Origin: Planctomycetota bacterium
GTDB taxonomy: Bacteria > Planctomycetota > Planctomycetia > Pirellulales > Pirellulaceae
Assembly: GCA_026692865.1 (NCBI GenBank)
Contig: JAPLNI010000028.1
Coordinates: 232,779 to 296,778, forward strand
Direction of reading: 5' to 3'
Length of the DNA: 64,000 bases
This document shows, piece by piece, positions 55,598 through 64,000 of this stretch. The translations under genes were made by a program, and so were the position numbers. The notes under the pieces were generated by a model that did not search any database, was not told where the DNA came from, and saw nothing but the letters and a program-made list of their open reading frames with translations. The stretch's first letter is position 1. Each line of letters starts with the position of its first letter.

Positions 55598-58500
55598 AGA
55601 TTTACCAACTAGCTTGTTCGGATTGGATTGGAGGTCTCGCTTGCTTCGTGCTATTCTATATATCCGGATCCTCTACCACTAAGGGGTTTTGAAGGCCGAT
55701 TATTTCACATTTTTGAAGATTGCCTTTATGACAGACCGTAAGCTAGATTCGGAGATTCTTTCGTTTAAACGCTGGATGCTCTTACCGTTCACGATCTTCC
55801 GACGCTTTATTCATGCTTTGCTGTCACTTGGCGGTGATAGCAATAGTCGAGGAAAGAATCGTCAGATATCGATTGAATGCTTTGAATCTCGATCCATGAT
55901 GGCTGCGGTTACGTTTGCAGGAACTGGTCTAACAGGGCAATACTATGACAACGCGGATTTGAGCAATCTCAAGGTCACTCGCGTCGATCCGACAGTCGAT
56001 TTTTCGTGGGGCGCTTCATCCCCGGACGCATCCATTGGTGTCGACACATTTTCTGTTCGTTGGGCGGGCCAGATCGAAGCTCGCTTTACAGAGACCTACA
56101 CGTTTTATGTCAACGCCGACGATGGAGCAAAGCTTTGGATCAACGGGCAATTGTTGGTCAATCGATTTGATACTGTCCCCGTCGCCAATGCATCGGGGGC
56201 AATCTCTCTCATTGCAGGTCGCAAATACGACGTTCGGGTTGAATACTTTGACCAAACAGCTGCTGCTTCTGTACGTCTGGAGTGGTCTAGTGCGAGTCAA
56301 CCAAGACAAATCATTCCGACATCGCAACTATTTCCTACAGAGCTCGGTTCGATTAGCCGCGAGGTATTTGCCGGAATCAACGGAAGCACGATCGCTTCAT
56401 TGACTTCTGCTTCCGCATTCCCCAACAGTCCGACGAGCTACGATTCGATCGCGAGCTTTCAATCTCCGAGCAACTTCGGCGACCAATATGGAGAGCGGCT
56501 TCGCGGATTTCTTTTGCCACCCGTGTCGGGCTTTTATACCTTTGCCATCGCAGGCGATCTGAGTTCGGAGTTATGGTTAAGCAATTCTGATGACGTGAGT
56601 TTAAAACAACGCATCGCCTTTTCCACTACTTCCACAGACCCGCTGAATTGGACACAGAATGCTTCACAAACTTCTACGCCAATCTTTTTAAGCGTCGGGC
56701 AGAAGTACTACATCGAAGCATTGCACAAAGAAGACACAGGAAGTGATCACCTGGCCGTTGGATGGACACGACCTGGAAGCTCGATTACGGAGATCATTCC
56801 TGGTGAATTCCTTTTGCCAATACTTGCGAAAGTAAGTCTCTTTTCCGAGTCTCCTTCAACGGCTGAAGGTGGGGGTACTCCAGCTAACTTTACAGTAGTT
56901 CGATCTGGAGCACCGCTCAATCAAGCCCTTACCGTCCGTTACACGACTCGAGGTACGGCAACGAACGGCGTTGATTACACGACTCTCCCCGGTTCGATCA
57001 CGATTCCTGCAGGACAATCGTCAGCGACGTTGAATATTCACCCCCTATCGGACGCTATTGTCGAAGGAACCGAATCGATCATCATTGAGTTGCAGGATGG
57101 AACTGGATACGAAGTCGACAACATCAGTCAACGCACCGGAAATGGTTCGCTGCAAGACGACGTGGCTGCTCCTGCGGGCGGGTTATCGATGATCGCAGGA
57201 TCAACTCTTGCCAATTTCACAAATCGTTTTGGCGGAACGTTTACGACAGTTTCAGATCCCGTTCAAGGAAGTGTAATTCAAGCTGCAATCACGACTCAAC
57301 CGGCGTCGCAGTTTAGTGCCCAGATGCGTCAGCCCACTACTGCTCCGCTTGCAGTTGGCGACGTGATACTTGCCGAGTTTTATGTGCGTGCGTTGAATAC
57401 ACCCGGAAATATCACCGTGGTTTTGGAGCTTGGTACTGCTCCAAATACCAAAGCACTATCCAATGGAATGATCGTCCCGACGTCTTGGATGAAAGTACAA
57501 ATACCCTTCGTATCGACGGAAGCTTTTGCGACGGGAACAGCAAACTTTGCATTCGTTCTCGGGCAACAAGTACAAACGATTCAGTTCTCAAATGTTCGAT
57601 TAATCAATTACGGTCCTGATCCCAATATCTTGCCCGCAAATGGACTTTCGCTTAGCAACATTGGTGGAACTTATGGAACGATGGAAACGATAGCCGTTGC
57701 TGGTCAACCTTTTACATCGGCTCGACGCATCACCACGATAACTCCGCCGGCTAACAATGAAGCCTGGCGATTACAGGGAGTCGTTCGAAATACTGCCGCA
57801 ATCGCGATTAATGAGACGGTGACCTATTCGTTTCGACTTCGTGCGAATAGCGGGACAACACCCCGAGTCCAAGTCAATCTTCAGGAGGCCTTCGGAACGT
57901 TCGTAACATTGCAGACGCGGACGTTGAATCCTTCAACGACTTGGTCAAGTGTGTACACCTATACCTTTACGAGTACAACGCGGGCGTATGCGGCGAACGA
58001 ACTTCAGTTTGTATTCAATTTAGGATATCCAAATCAATCGATCGAGATTGGGGACATCACTTGGGCGAAGGCAGGTGGCACGTCCTTCTCTAGCCTTCCT
58101 CAACGTCTGCCTGCAGCAAGCTATGGAGGAAGATCCGGGACCAGTTCTTGGCGTGATTCAGCCGACACACGAATCGATACCATGCGGACCGCAGATCTGA
58201 ACATCACTGTCATGGACGCTTCGGGACAGATGGTCAACGACGCATTGGTGACTGTGAGGCAGCAAAAGCAAGCCTTCAAATTTGGAACCGCAGTGAATGG
58301 CTCTACGGGCTTGCTTTCGAATACAAACGACGTTGAATCTCAACAGTACCAAGCTCTCGTCAAGCGACTTTTTAATACTGCGGTTATTGAGAACGATCTG
58401 AAATGGCCGCAATTTATTTCAAACCGCCAACGTGGAATAGACGCAGCGAACTGGGTAGTCAACAACGGACTTTACTTGCGCGGCCATAACGTGGTTTGGC

Positions 58501-59670
58501 CAAGTAGAAAGTTCATGCCTGCGAGCGTATGGACTCAGTATGACTCAACGCTTGCAAGCAGTGGCGCGGCTGCCGCGGCGACGGGACTTCGCAATACCAT
58601 CAATGCTCGAATTATCGATGCTGCAAGTACGTTCAAGGGAATTGCTGGTGAATGGGATATTGTGAACGAACCATTTGCCAATAAAGATGTCATGACAATT
58701 CTTGGTAATGACGAAGTCCTGGCTTGGTATCAGCTCTTTCGCCAGCAAGACCCGACGGCATTACGGGTTTTGAACGATTACGATATCTTCGCAAGCAATG
58801 GTGGTAATACTGCTCACCGAACAAATTATGAGTACTGGCTCGGGCGTCTCAAAGCCGCCAACTTACTTGAAGGGATGGGCGAACAAAGTCATTATCGCGA
58901 AGGCAATTTCACGGACATTGCGACTTTGGGGAATCTTCTTCAGTATTACAACTCGACGTTTAATCTTCCGATTGCGATAACAGAATTTGACGTCAACACG
59001 AAAGACGAACAGCTTCAAGCAGACTACCTTCGCGACTATATGAAGATGTCGTTTAGTCAAAGCGGCGTGAACCAGTTTTTGCACTGGGGTTTCTGGTCCA
59101 AGAGTCATTGGCTTCCTGACGCGGCTCTTTATCGAGACGACTTTAGCATCAAGCCAAACGGCCAAGCGTATGAAGATTTAGTCTTTGGCGATTGGTGGAC
59201 TGATACTCGCGGTACAACGCGGTTGGGAGCTTATGTGCCTCGAGTGTTCCAGGGCGACTACGATGTCATCGTTACTCGCGGAAGCCAAACATTCACGGCG
59301 AAAGCTACTGTCGGCGCGAATGGTAGCACGTTGAATATCACCTTACCGGGACTCGTCGTCACTTTGCCCTCTCAACCGCTTCGCGAAGGCGGTCCAGGAC
59401 AAAATGTAGGTGTGGCCCTTACAGTAGCACCATCCGCCAATGTAACCGTCACGTTAGCATCCAACAGCAATTGGATCTCCTCTGTAAGCACGCTTACCTT
59501 TACAACTGCCAACTGGAATGTCCCGCAGAGCATCTTGTTGACTGCGGTCAACGATCAAGTCGCAGAAGGGGATCATGTTGTTCAGGCGTCATTGTCTTCC
59601 AGTAGCACCGACCCGCAATACAATCTGGCGAATGCGACCCTGGTTTCCATCGCAATACGTGATCCCTTTT

Positions 59671-59873
59671 CCACCATTGTTTCTCGCAATGTTTACTATC
59701 GAAGTTCTTTCTTCGATACTACGGCTAATTCTCAGAGTGCGATCGATCCAACTAAGTCAGCGCTGTTGCCCGGTGGAACAGCGTCGATCGCTAACTACAC
59801 AAACTACTCGCGTGGCATTAACGGAATCATCGTCGATCTGACCAATGCAGCGAGTTTAGCAGCCATTGATTCC
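59671..59873 (+). repeat. 203-bp near-identical repeat, copy A (xylanase gene)
   Basis: CCACCATTGTTTCTCGCAAT to AGCAGCCATTGATTCC is repeated at 63798-64000 with only about four differences (for example GGCTAATTCT against AGCGAATTCA). It encodes the module beginning IVSRNVYYRSSFFDTTANSQ, ending AASLAAIDS, in both proteins. The shared identity at DNA level, including silent positions, points to recent copying or gene conversion. Confidence 0.85.
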
Positions 59874-59902
59874 ATGCAGCGAGTTTAGCAGCCATTGATT
59901 CC
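59845..59902 (+). repeat. 29-bp perfect tandem duplication
   Basis: The unit ATGCAGCGAGTTTAGCAGCC plus ATTGATTCC occurs at 59845-59873 and again at 59874-59902, with no difference. Since 29 is not a multiple of three, it shifts the reading frame of the xylanase gene. Confidence 0.95.
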
Positions 59903-60511
59903 AGTAGTTTTCAATTGGCAGCATGGAGTAGTTTCCCTGATGCCACTCCTAACTTTGTTACGGTTAATCCTTCGGTTACCGTAACGACCATTGCTGGTGG
60001 CGGGCAAGGGGGTTCGGACCGGGTTAAACTATCAATACCTGATCGTGCGATAGAGAACTCATGGCTTCGAGTTACGATTCTTGCTAATCCTCTTACCACA
60101 GGTTTAGCGGCGAACGATGTATTTTACTTTGGTAACGCTCGCTTCGACGTGAACCCAAGTGCCCCTGCGTTTTCCTCGCAAGTGTCTATCAACGTATTGG
60201 ATACGAACCAAGTACGTGCCCAAAACGGAGTTAACTCTGGCGTTGTAAGCAACGCGTTCGACGTGGACCGGTCAGGGGCGGTAAACGTTTTGGATACGAA
60301 TGCCACTCGAGCAGCTAACGGCGTAAATAGCCTTCGATTCTTTACTGCCCCAGTTGGCACACCTGGAAGCTTGCTTCTAGCACGAACATCTACGTTTGCT
60401 GCTCCTGCAGTTTTATCGCCCAAAGCAAGCAGGAAATCCCTGTTAGAGGCCACAGATATCTACTTCTCACAACTCTAATCGCATCCTGTTCTAGTCTATT
60501 TCTCATCTCAA

Positions 60512-63500
60512 ATGAACACACCATTTCGGCTTCCTTTCTCCAAATCACTTTCGAAAACGCGATTTCAGTCTAAAGCAAAAAGGGCAACGCGACCTCTGGC
60601 TGTCGAGACGTTAGAGCAACGTTCGCTTATGGCCGTTGATTTGACGAGCAATCTCGTTGGGCATTGGCCTATGAACGCTACAAGTGGAACCGTTGCGGTC
60701 GATCTCGCGGGTGGTGACGACCCTGGTACGCTTAGTGGTGGGACGACATGGACATCATCGGGTAAGGTCCATGGCGGATTGGTCTTAAATGGAAGCACAG
60801 GTGTTGTCAGCGTCGCGCACACATCGGCGTTTGGAGTCGTCACCAGTAACGTCACGCTTGCAGCATGGATCAAGACGACCGCTGCTGGTGGAACTGTTAT
60901 GAGCAAGGGACCTCTTACTGGTGATCACATCGCGCTTCAAGTCGTGGGAGGTAAGGCCCGCTTTCAATTTAATCCTGGTGGCGGCCCCTTTGGTGTGACA
61001 GGGACGAGAACCGTCAATGATGGTCAGTGGCACCATATCGTGGGTATTCGTACTGGTCTTCAATCTTGTGCTCTATATGTCGATGGTGTTCTCGATGGGA
61101 CGTTTATTGGAACGGGGGCGTTTAACTCGGTTGACTTAACGACACCACTTCAGATCGGAACCGCTGGAACTGGAACTTTCTTTAACGGAACCGTCGATGA
61201 TATTCGTTTCTATGCGCGTGCGTTGACCGCCGAGGATGCTGGGGGATTGTTTGTACTGGGTAGCCATCCCGTAAGCGTGAACGACCGATATGTTATCTTT
61301 TCGCAGTCCACGAATATCTCAGCCAGTAACGGAGTTTTAAGTAACGATGGAAGACGAGACGAGACACCTGTAACGGCGTCTGTCGTGACTGCTCCGACTC
61401 ATGGCGCTTTAACGCTCAACAGCGATGGGTCATTCCTCTATGTTCCTCAGTCGGGCTTTTCGGGACTTGATAGTTTTACTTACCGAGCGAGCGATGACGT
61501 TGTCGATCCCGCTGCTGCAACTGTCTTTATCCAAGTTGTTAGCCTTGCCGAATGGACAACGATTGGTTCAAGAGTCTTCTCTTCGGCTATGGAGAATGCA
61601 ACCACAATTTCCGCGTCCAGCGTCAACACGATTGTTGCATTGATGAACGCAGATGGGAGCTTCAGCGATCTCACTTATACAGCGAACAGTACTACGGGTG
61701 CAAACGCGATTAAAACATCGGGTACTCGATTGTCAACGATGTCCAGAGCCTATCAAGCGGTGGGTGGACCGAAGTATTTGGATGCCGCACTAAAACAAAA
61801 AATCATCGATGGGTACACCTATTTAGCGAATACGGCGCCCAATTCGCTCGCTTTTCCGAATTGGTACGACACCAAGATTGGCGTAGGTCTTGCGCTTTGG
61901 CAAGGTCTTATCGCCATGAGAAACGATTTGAGTAGCACGCTTATTAATAACCTAATCACAAAGTACTACGACATTGCAACCGTTTGGGATTTGAAAGATT
62001 TAACGGGGAAGAATGGCGGCGCCAATCTCACCGACCGGGCGATGATTGCCGTAGTAGCAGCCGTTCTGCGAAACGATTTATCAGATATGTCGGATGTTAT
62101 ATCGCTAGTAACGGACGATCTTAATTCACAAGGATTCGCTGGTTCTGGACTTCAACCCGATTCCAGCTTGTCACAACACACCAGTTACGCGAGTGGCGCT
62201 TCGTATCGAGGTGGGGTCCATCCGAATGAACAAGTGCAGCTCTACTCCTCTAGTTATGGCCAAGTGTATGCTACTGACTTGTCCCGCATGCTTCCATGGT
62301 TCCATGGCACGTCGTTCGCGTTTGATGCAGCCACTGAAGCTGCCGCAGTCGGGTACCTCCTTGATGGGCAAGCTTGGCTTATTCGAAACAAGACCTCGGA
62401 GCCTACCACTAGCGGTCGAGCTATCTCGAATAAAGGGGCGACACTCAATGGGCTTGCGAATAACATTTCTGCAGCAGCAACTCGAATTCAACCGCTTGGG
62501 ATCAGAACGACAGAATTGCAATCGCTTGTATCACGGATTGCAACTGGCTCCACGAGTACAAACTTTTTAAGTGGCAACAAATCGTTTTACACTACCGATA
62601 CGATGATTCAGCAGCGACAGGGCTTTATGGCTTCGGTTCGCATGATTTCGCAACGCACCATTCGCCCTGAAACGTTGACGCTTCCCGGTGGATCAATCTC
62701 GGAAGGGGCGAAGAACTTCTTCCTCGCTGATGGAGTTACTACGCTATACGAAAGCGGTTCTGAATATGGAACAACATCCGGTCAAGAGATTTTCCCAGCA
62801 TGGAATTGGACACGACTTCCTGGAACCACACTTGAGCAGCTAACCGATGCAGAGTTGATTTCGCTGAGCAACGCAAACACGGGTGCGAGCGGCGGGCCTG
62901 GAAACATTGGAACGGGACTCTTCGTTGGTAGCGTTTCAAATGGGATTTATGGTGCGGCTGCGATGGACTACGGACGGTCGCAAGGGAGTGTCACTGCCAA
63001 GAAATCATATTTCTACTTCGACGAAGGTTATGTTGCACTTGGTACTGCTATCAACGCACCTACTGCCACGAAGCCCGTGTATACGAGCTTGAATCAGGTT
63101 CTTCAAAATGGATCAGTGACTGCCAAAGCTTCCGATGGAACGCTGCAGACATTTGGAATAGGAACGACACAGAACTTGGTCAATCCAAAATGGGTCTTAC
63201 ACAACGGGGTTGGCTACGCGTTCCTAGGAAACAACGGTAATGTGACTGCACAATTACAATCGCAAACCGGGACTTGGGAATCAATAGGAACTGCTACGGG
63301 AACCGTGACCCAAAACGTATTTAGCACATGGGTTGACCATGGCTCGAATCCACAAAATGGTAGCTATGCTTACGCCGTGTTGCCTGGCAAAAACACTGCG
63401 TCTCTTGATAGCTATTTGGCGTCGTCACCCCTTTCAGTACTAAGCAACACTTCCTCCATTCAAGCAGTTCGCAACAACGTTTCCAGTGTCACACAAATCG

Positions 63501-64000
63501 CTTTCTATCAAGCTGGATCGATAACGATCGCAAGTGGATTGACGATCGCAGTCGACAAACCGGGCATGGTGCAAATTCGAGAGTTATCTGGAAAGAATAT
63601 TGAACTCACCGCATCCGACCCCACCCAGTCCAGCACACAACTCAAGGTTACGATCTCCCGACGACTTTCCGGAGCAAACACACTTTGGAATTCCAGCACG
63701 GGAAACTCCGAAGTCACTTTGACGCTTCCCAGCGGCACAAACAACATCAACGCAGGTCAAAGCATTACGAGCAATCTCACGTTCGTCGCGACTCCGGCCA
63801 CCATTGTTTCTCGCAATGTTTACTATCGAAGTTCTTTCTTCGATACTACAGCGAATTCACAGAGTGCGATCGATCCAACTAAGTCAGCGCTGTTGCCCGG
63901 TGGAACAGCGTCGATCGCTAACTACACAAACTACTCGCGTGGCATTAACGGAATCATCGTCGATCTGACCAATGCAGCGAGTTTAGCAGCCATTGATTCC
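60512..64000 (+). CDS. Secreted polysaccharide lyase, PL8-like, with LamG and cadherin-like domains (partial, runs off the end)
   Basis: The open frame runs without a stop from the ATG at 60512 to the window end (1163 codons). Residues 1-45 hold a basic start and the planctomycete motif VETLEQRSLMA. Domains: LamG-like (about 50-245; GHWPMNATSGTVAVDLAGGD, VDDIRFYARALTAEDAGG), a cadherin/Ig-like domain (about 250-350; TAPTHGALTLNSDGSFLYVP), the alpha/alpha-toroid of PL8 lyases (about 370-680) and the beta-sandwich part (about 700-1000). In the active-site region H556 (SQH) and Tyr/Ser residues of QLYSSSYGQVY (about 576-586) resemble the His/Tyr pair of chondroitinase AC and hyaluronate or xanthan lyases. 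The C-terminal module is that of the xylanase. It begins 33 bases after that gene. PL8 enzymes cleave uronate-containing polymers. Confidence 0.82.
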   Translation, partial: MNTPFRLPFSKSLSKTRFQSKAKRATRPLAVETLEQRSLMAVDLTSNLVGHWPMNATSGTVAVDLAGGDDPGTLSGGTTWTSSGKVHGGLVLNGSTGVVSVAHTSAFGVVTSNVTLAAWIKTTAAGGTVMSKGPLTGDHIALQVVGGKARFQFNPGGGPFGVTGTRTVNDGQWHHIVGIRTGLQSCALYVDGVLDGTFIGTGAFNSVDLTTPLQIGTAGTGTFFNGTVDDIRFYARALTAEDAGGLFVLGSHPVSVNDRYVIFSQSTNISASNGVLSNDGRRDETPVTASVVTAPTHGALTLNSDGSFLYVPQSGFSGLDSFTYRASDDVVDPAAATVFIQVVSLAEWTTIGSRVFSSAMENATTISASSVNTIVALMNADGSFSDLTYTANSTTGANAIKTSGTRLSTMSRAYQAVGGPKYLDAALKQKIIDGYTYLANTAPNSLAFPNWYDTKIGVGLALWQGLIAMRNDLSSTLINNLITKYYDIATVWDLKDLTGKNGGANLTDRAMIAVVAAVLRNDLSDMSDVISLVTDDLNSQGFAGSGLQPDSSLSQHTSYASGASYRGGVHPNEQVQLYSSSYGQVYATDLSRMLPWFHGTSFAFDAATEAAAVGYLLDGQAWLIRNKTSEPTTSGRAISNKGATLNGLANNISAAATRIQPLGIRTTELQSLVSRIATGSTSTNFLSGNKSFYTTDTMIQQRQGFMASVRMISQRTIRPETLTLPGGSISEGAKNFFLADGVTTLYESGSEYGTTSGQEIFPAWNWTRLPGTTLEQLTDAELISLSNANTGASGGPGNIGTGLFVGSVSNGIYGAAAMDYGRSQGSVTAKKSYFYFDEGYVALGTAINAPTATKPVYTSLNQVLQNGSVTAKASDGTLQTFGIGTTQNLVNPKWVLHNGVGYAFLGNNGNVTAQLQSQTGTWESIGTATGTVTQNVFSTWVDHGSNPQNGSYAYAVLPGKNTASLDSYLASSPLSVLSNTSSIQAVRNNVSSVTQIAFYQAGSITIASGLTIAVDKPGMVQIRELSGKNIELTASDPTQSSTQLKVTISRRLSGANTLWNSSTGNSEVTLTLPSGTNNINAGQSITSNLTFVATPATIVSRNVYYRSSFFDTTANSQSAIDPTKSALLPGGTASIANYTNYSRGINGIIVDLTNAASLAAIDS
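63798..64000 (+). repeat. 203-bp near-identical repeat, copy B (lyase gene)
   Basis: Copy of 59671-59873, offset by 4127 bases and extending to the last base of the window. It codes for the C-terminal IVSRNVYYRSSFFDTT module in the lyase. The match may continue past the window. Confidence 0.85.

Larger units (their letters stand above)
55728..60478 (+). pseudogene. GH10 endo-xylanase, multidomain, frameshifted by a 29-bp tandem duplication
   Basis: The first part (55728-59888) has an export-type N-terminus with the planctomycete motif FESRSMMA (residue ~55), two PA14-type domains (~70-210, ~215-365), a Calx-beta (~370-470), two carbohydrate-binding-like domains (~480-800) and a GH10 xylanase domain (~820-1160). 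GH10 active residues are visible: acid/base E981 in WDIVNEPFAN and nucleophile E1086 in ITEFDVN. A second repeat region follows. A duplicated 29-base unit at 59845-59902 shifts the frame into a stop at 59886-59888. Removing one unit restores a single frame through 60478 (total 1573 residues), with a C-terminal dockerin-like part (VDRSGAVNVLDTNATRAANG). As sequenced, the product would lose only the last ~185 residues. GH10 cleaves beta-1,4-xylan. Confidence 0.82.

Overview
The window looks like a chromosomal segment of a planctomycete, most likely of the Pirellulaceae type. The basis is the set of families seen: a DUF1501/DUF1800 pair, a DUF1571 protein, a sulfatase, two very large secreted proteins with PVC-type haem-binding domains, a PEP-CTERM autotransporter-repeat protein, and two secreted polysaccharide-active proteins with the LExR-x-L(L/M)A N-terminal motif common in planctomycetes. 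I did not see any tRNA or rRNA gene or an intact transposase.

Layout. 0.5-4.6 kb: part of a tad/Flp pilus locus (cpaB, cpaC, cpaE). 4.7-7.4 kb: small metabolic and hypothetical genes (AcpH-like, DinB-like, mtnB, cold-shock-like). 7.6-17.4 kb, all minus strand: the F1Fo ATP synthase operon (atpI-like, B, E, F, H, A, G, D, C) followed by phoU and a PhoB-type regulator. 17.9-28.6 kb, minus strand: a sulfatase, a 1719-residue multidomain protein and an 1174-residue PVC cytochrome-type protein. 28.6-31.6 kb: a decayed island in which every recognisable gene is broken; it holds the first part of a Cas3 HD nuclease and of a Cas4, plus a divergent pair of broken genes. 31.6-33.6 kb: a small ORF, the proteasome-related protease Anbu and a transglutaminase-like protein. 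33.8-36.7 kb, minus: a TIM-barrel protein and RNase Y. 37.4-39.7 kb, plus: pyrB and a dihydroorotase-like gene that lacks the metal ligands. 40.2-43.0 kb, minus: DUF1571 protein and a SurA-like prolyl isomerase. 43.9-44.5 kb: a RegA/PrrA-type response regulator. 44.8-48.6 kb, minus: DUF1501 and DUF1800 proteins. 48.9-53.4 kb: the PEP-CTERM repeat protein. 53.5-55.6 kb, minus: an acetyl-xylan-esterase-like hydrolase. 55.7-64.0 kb: a GH10 xylanase gene broken by a 29-bp tandem duplication, then a PL8-type polysaccharide lyase gene that runs off the window.

Functional themes are energy (ATP synthase), phosphate signalling, surface attachment (Tad) and secreted polysaccharide degradation (sulfatase, esterase, GH10, PL8). 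The intergenic DNA is rich in small palindromic repeats, some with stems that differ by compensatory changes. The most notable observations are the remnant CRISPR-Cas locus, the frameshifting 29-bp duplication in the xylanase, the 203-bp near-identical module shared by the xylanase and lyase genes, and the covarying hairpin repeats.
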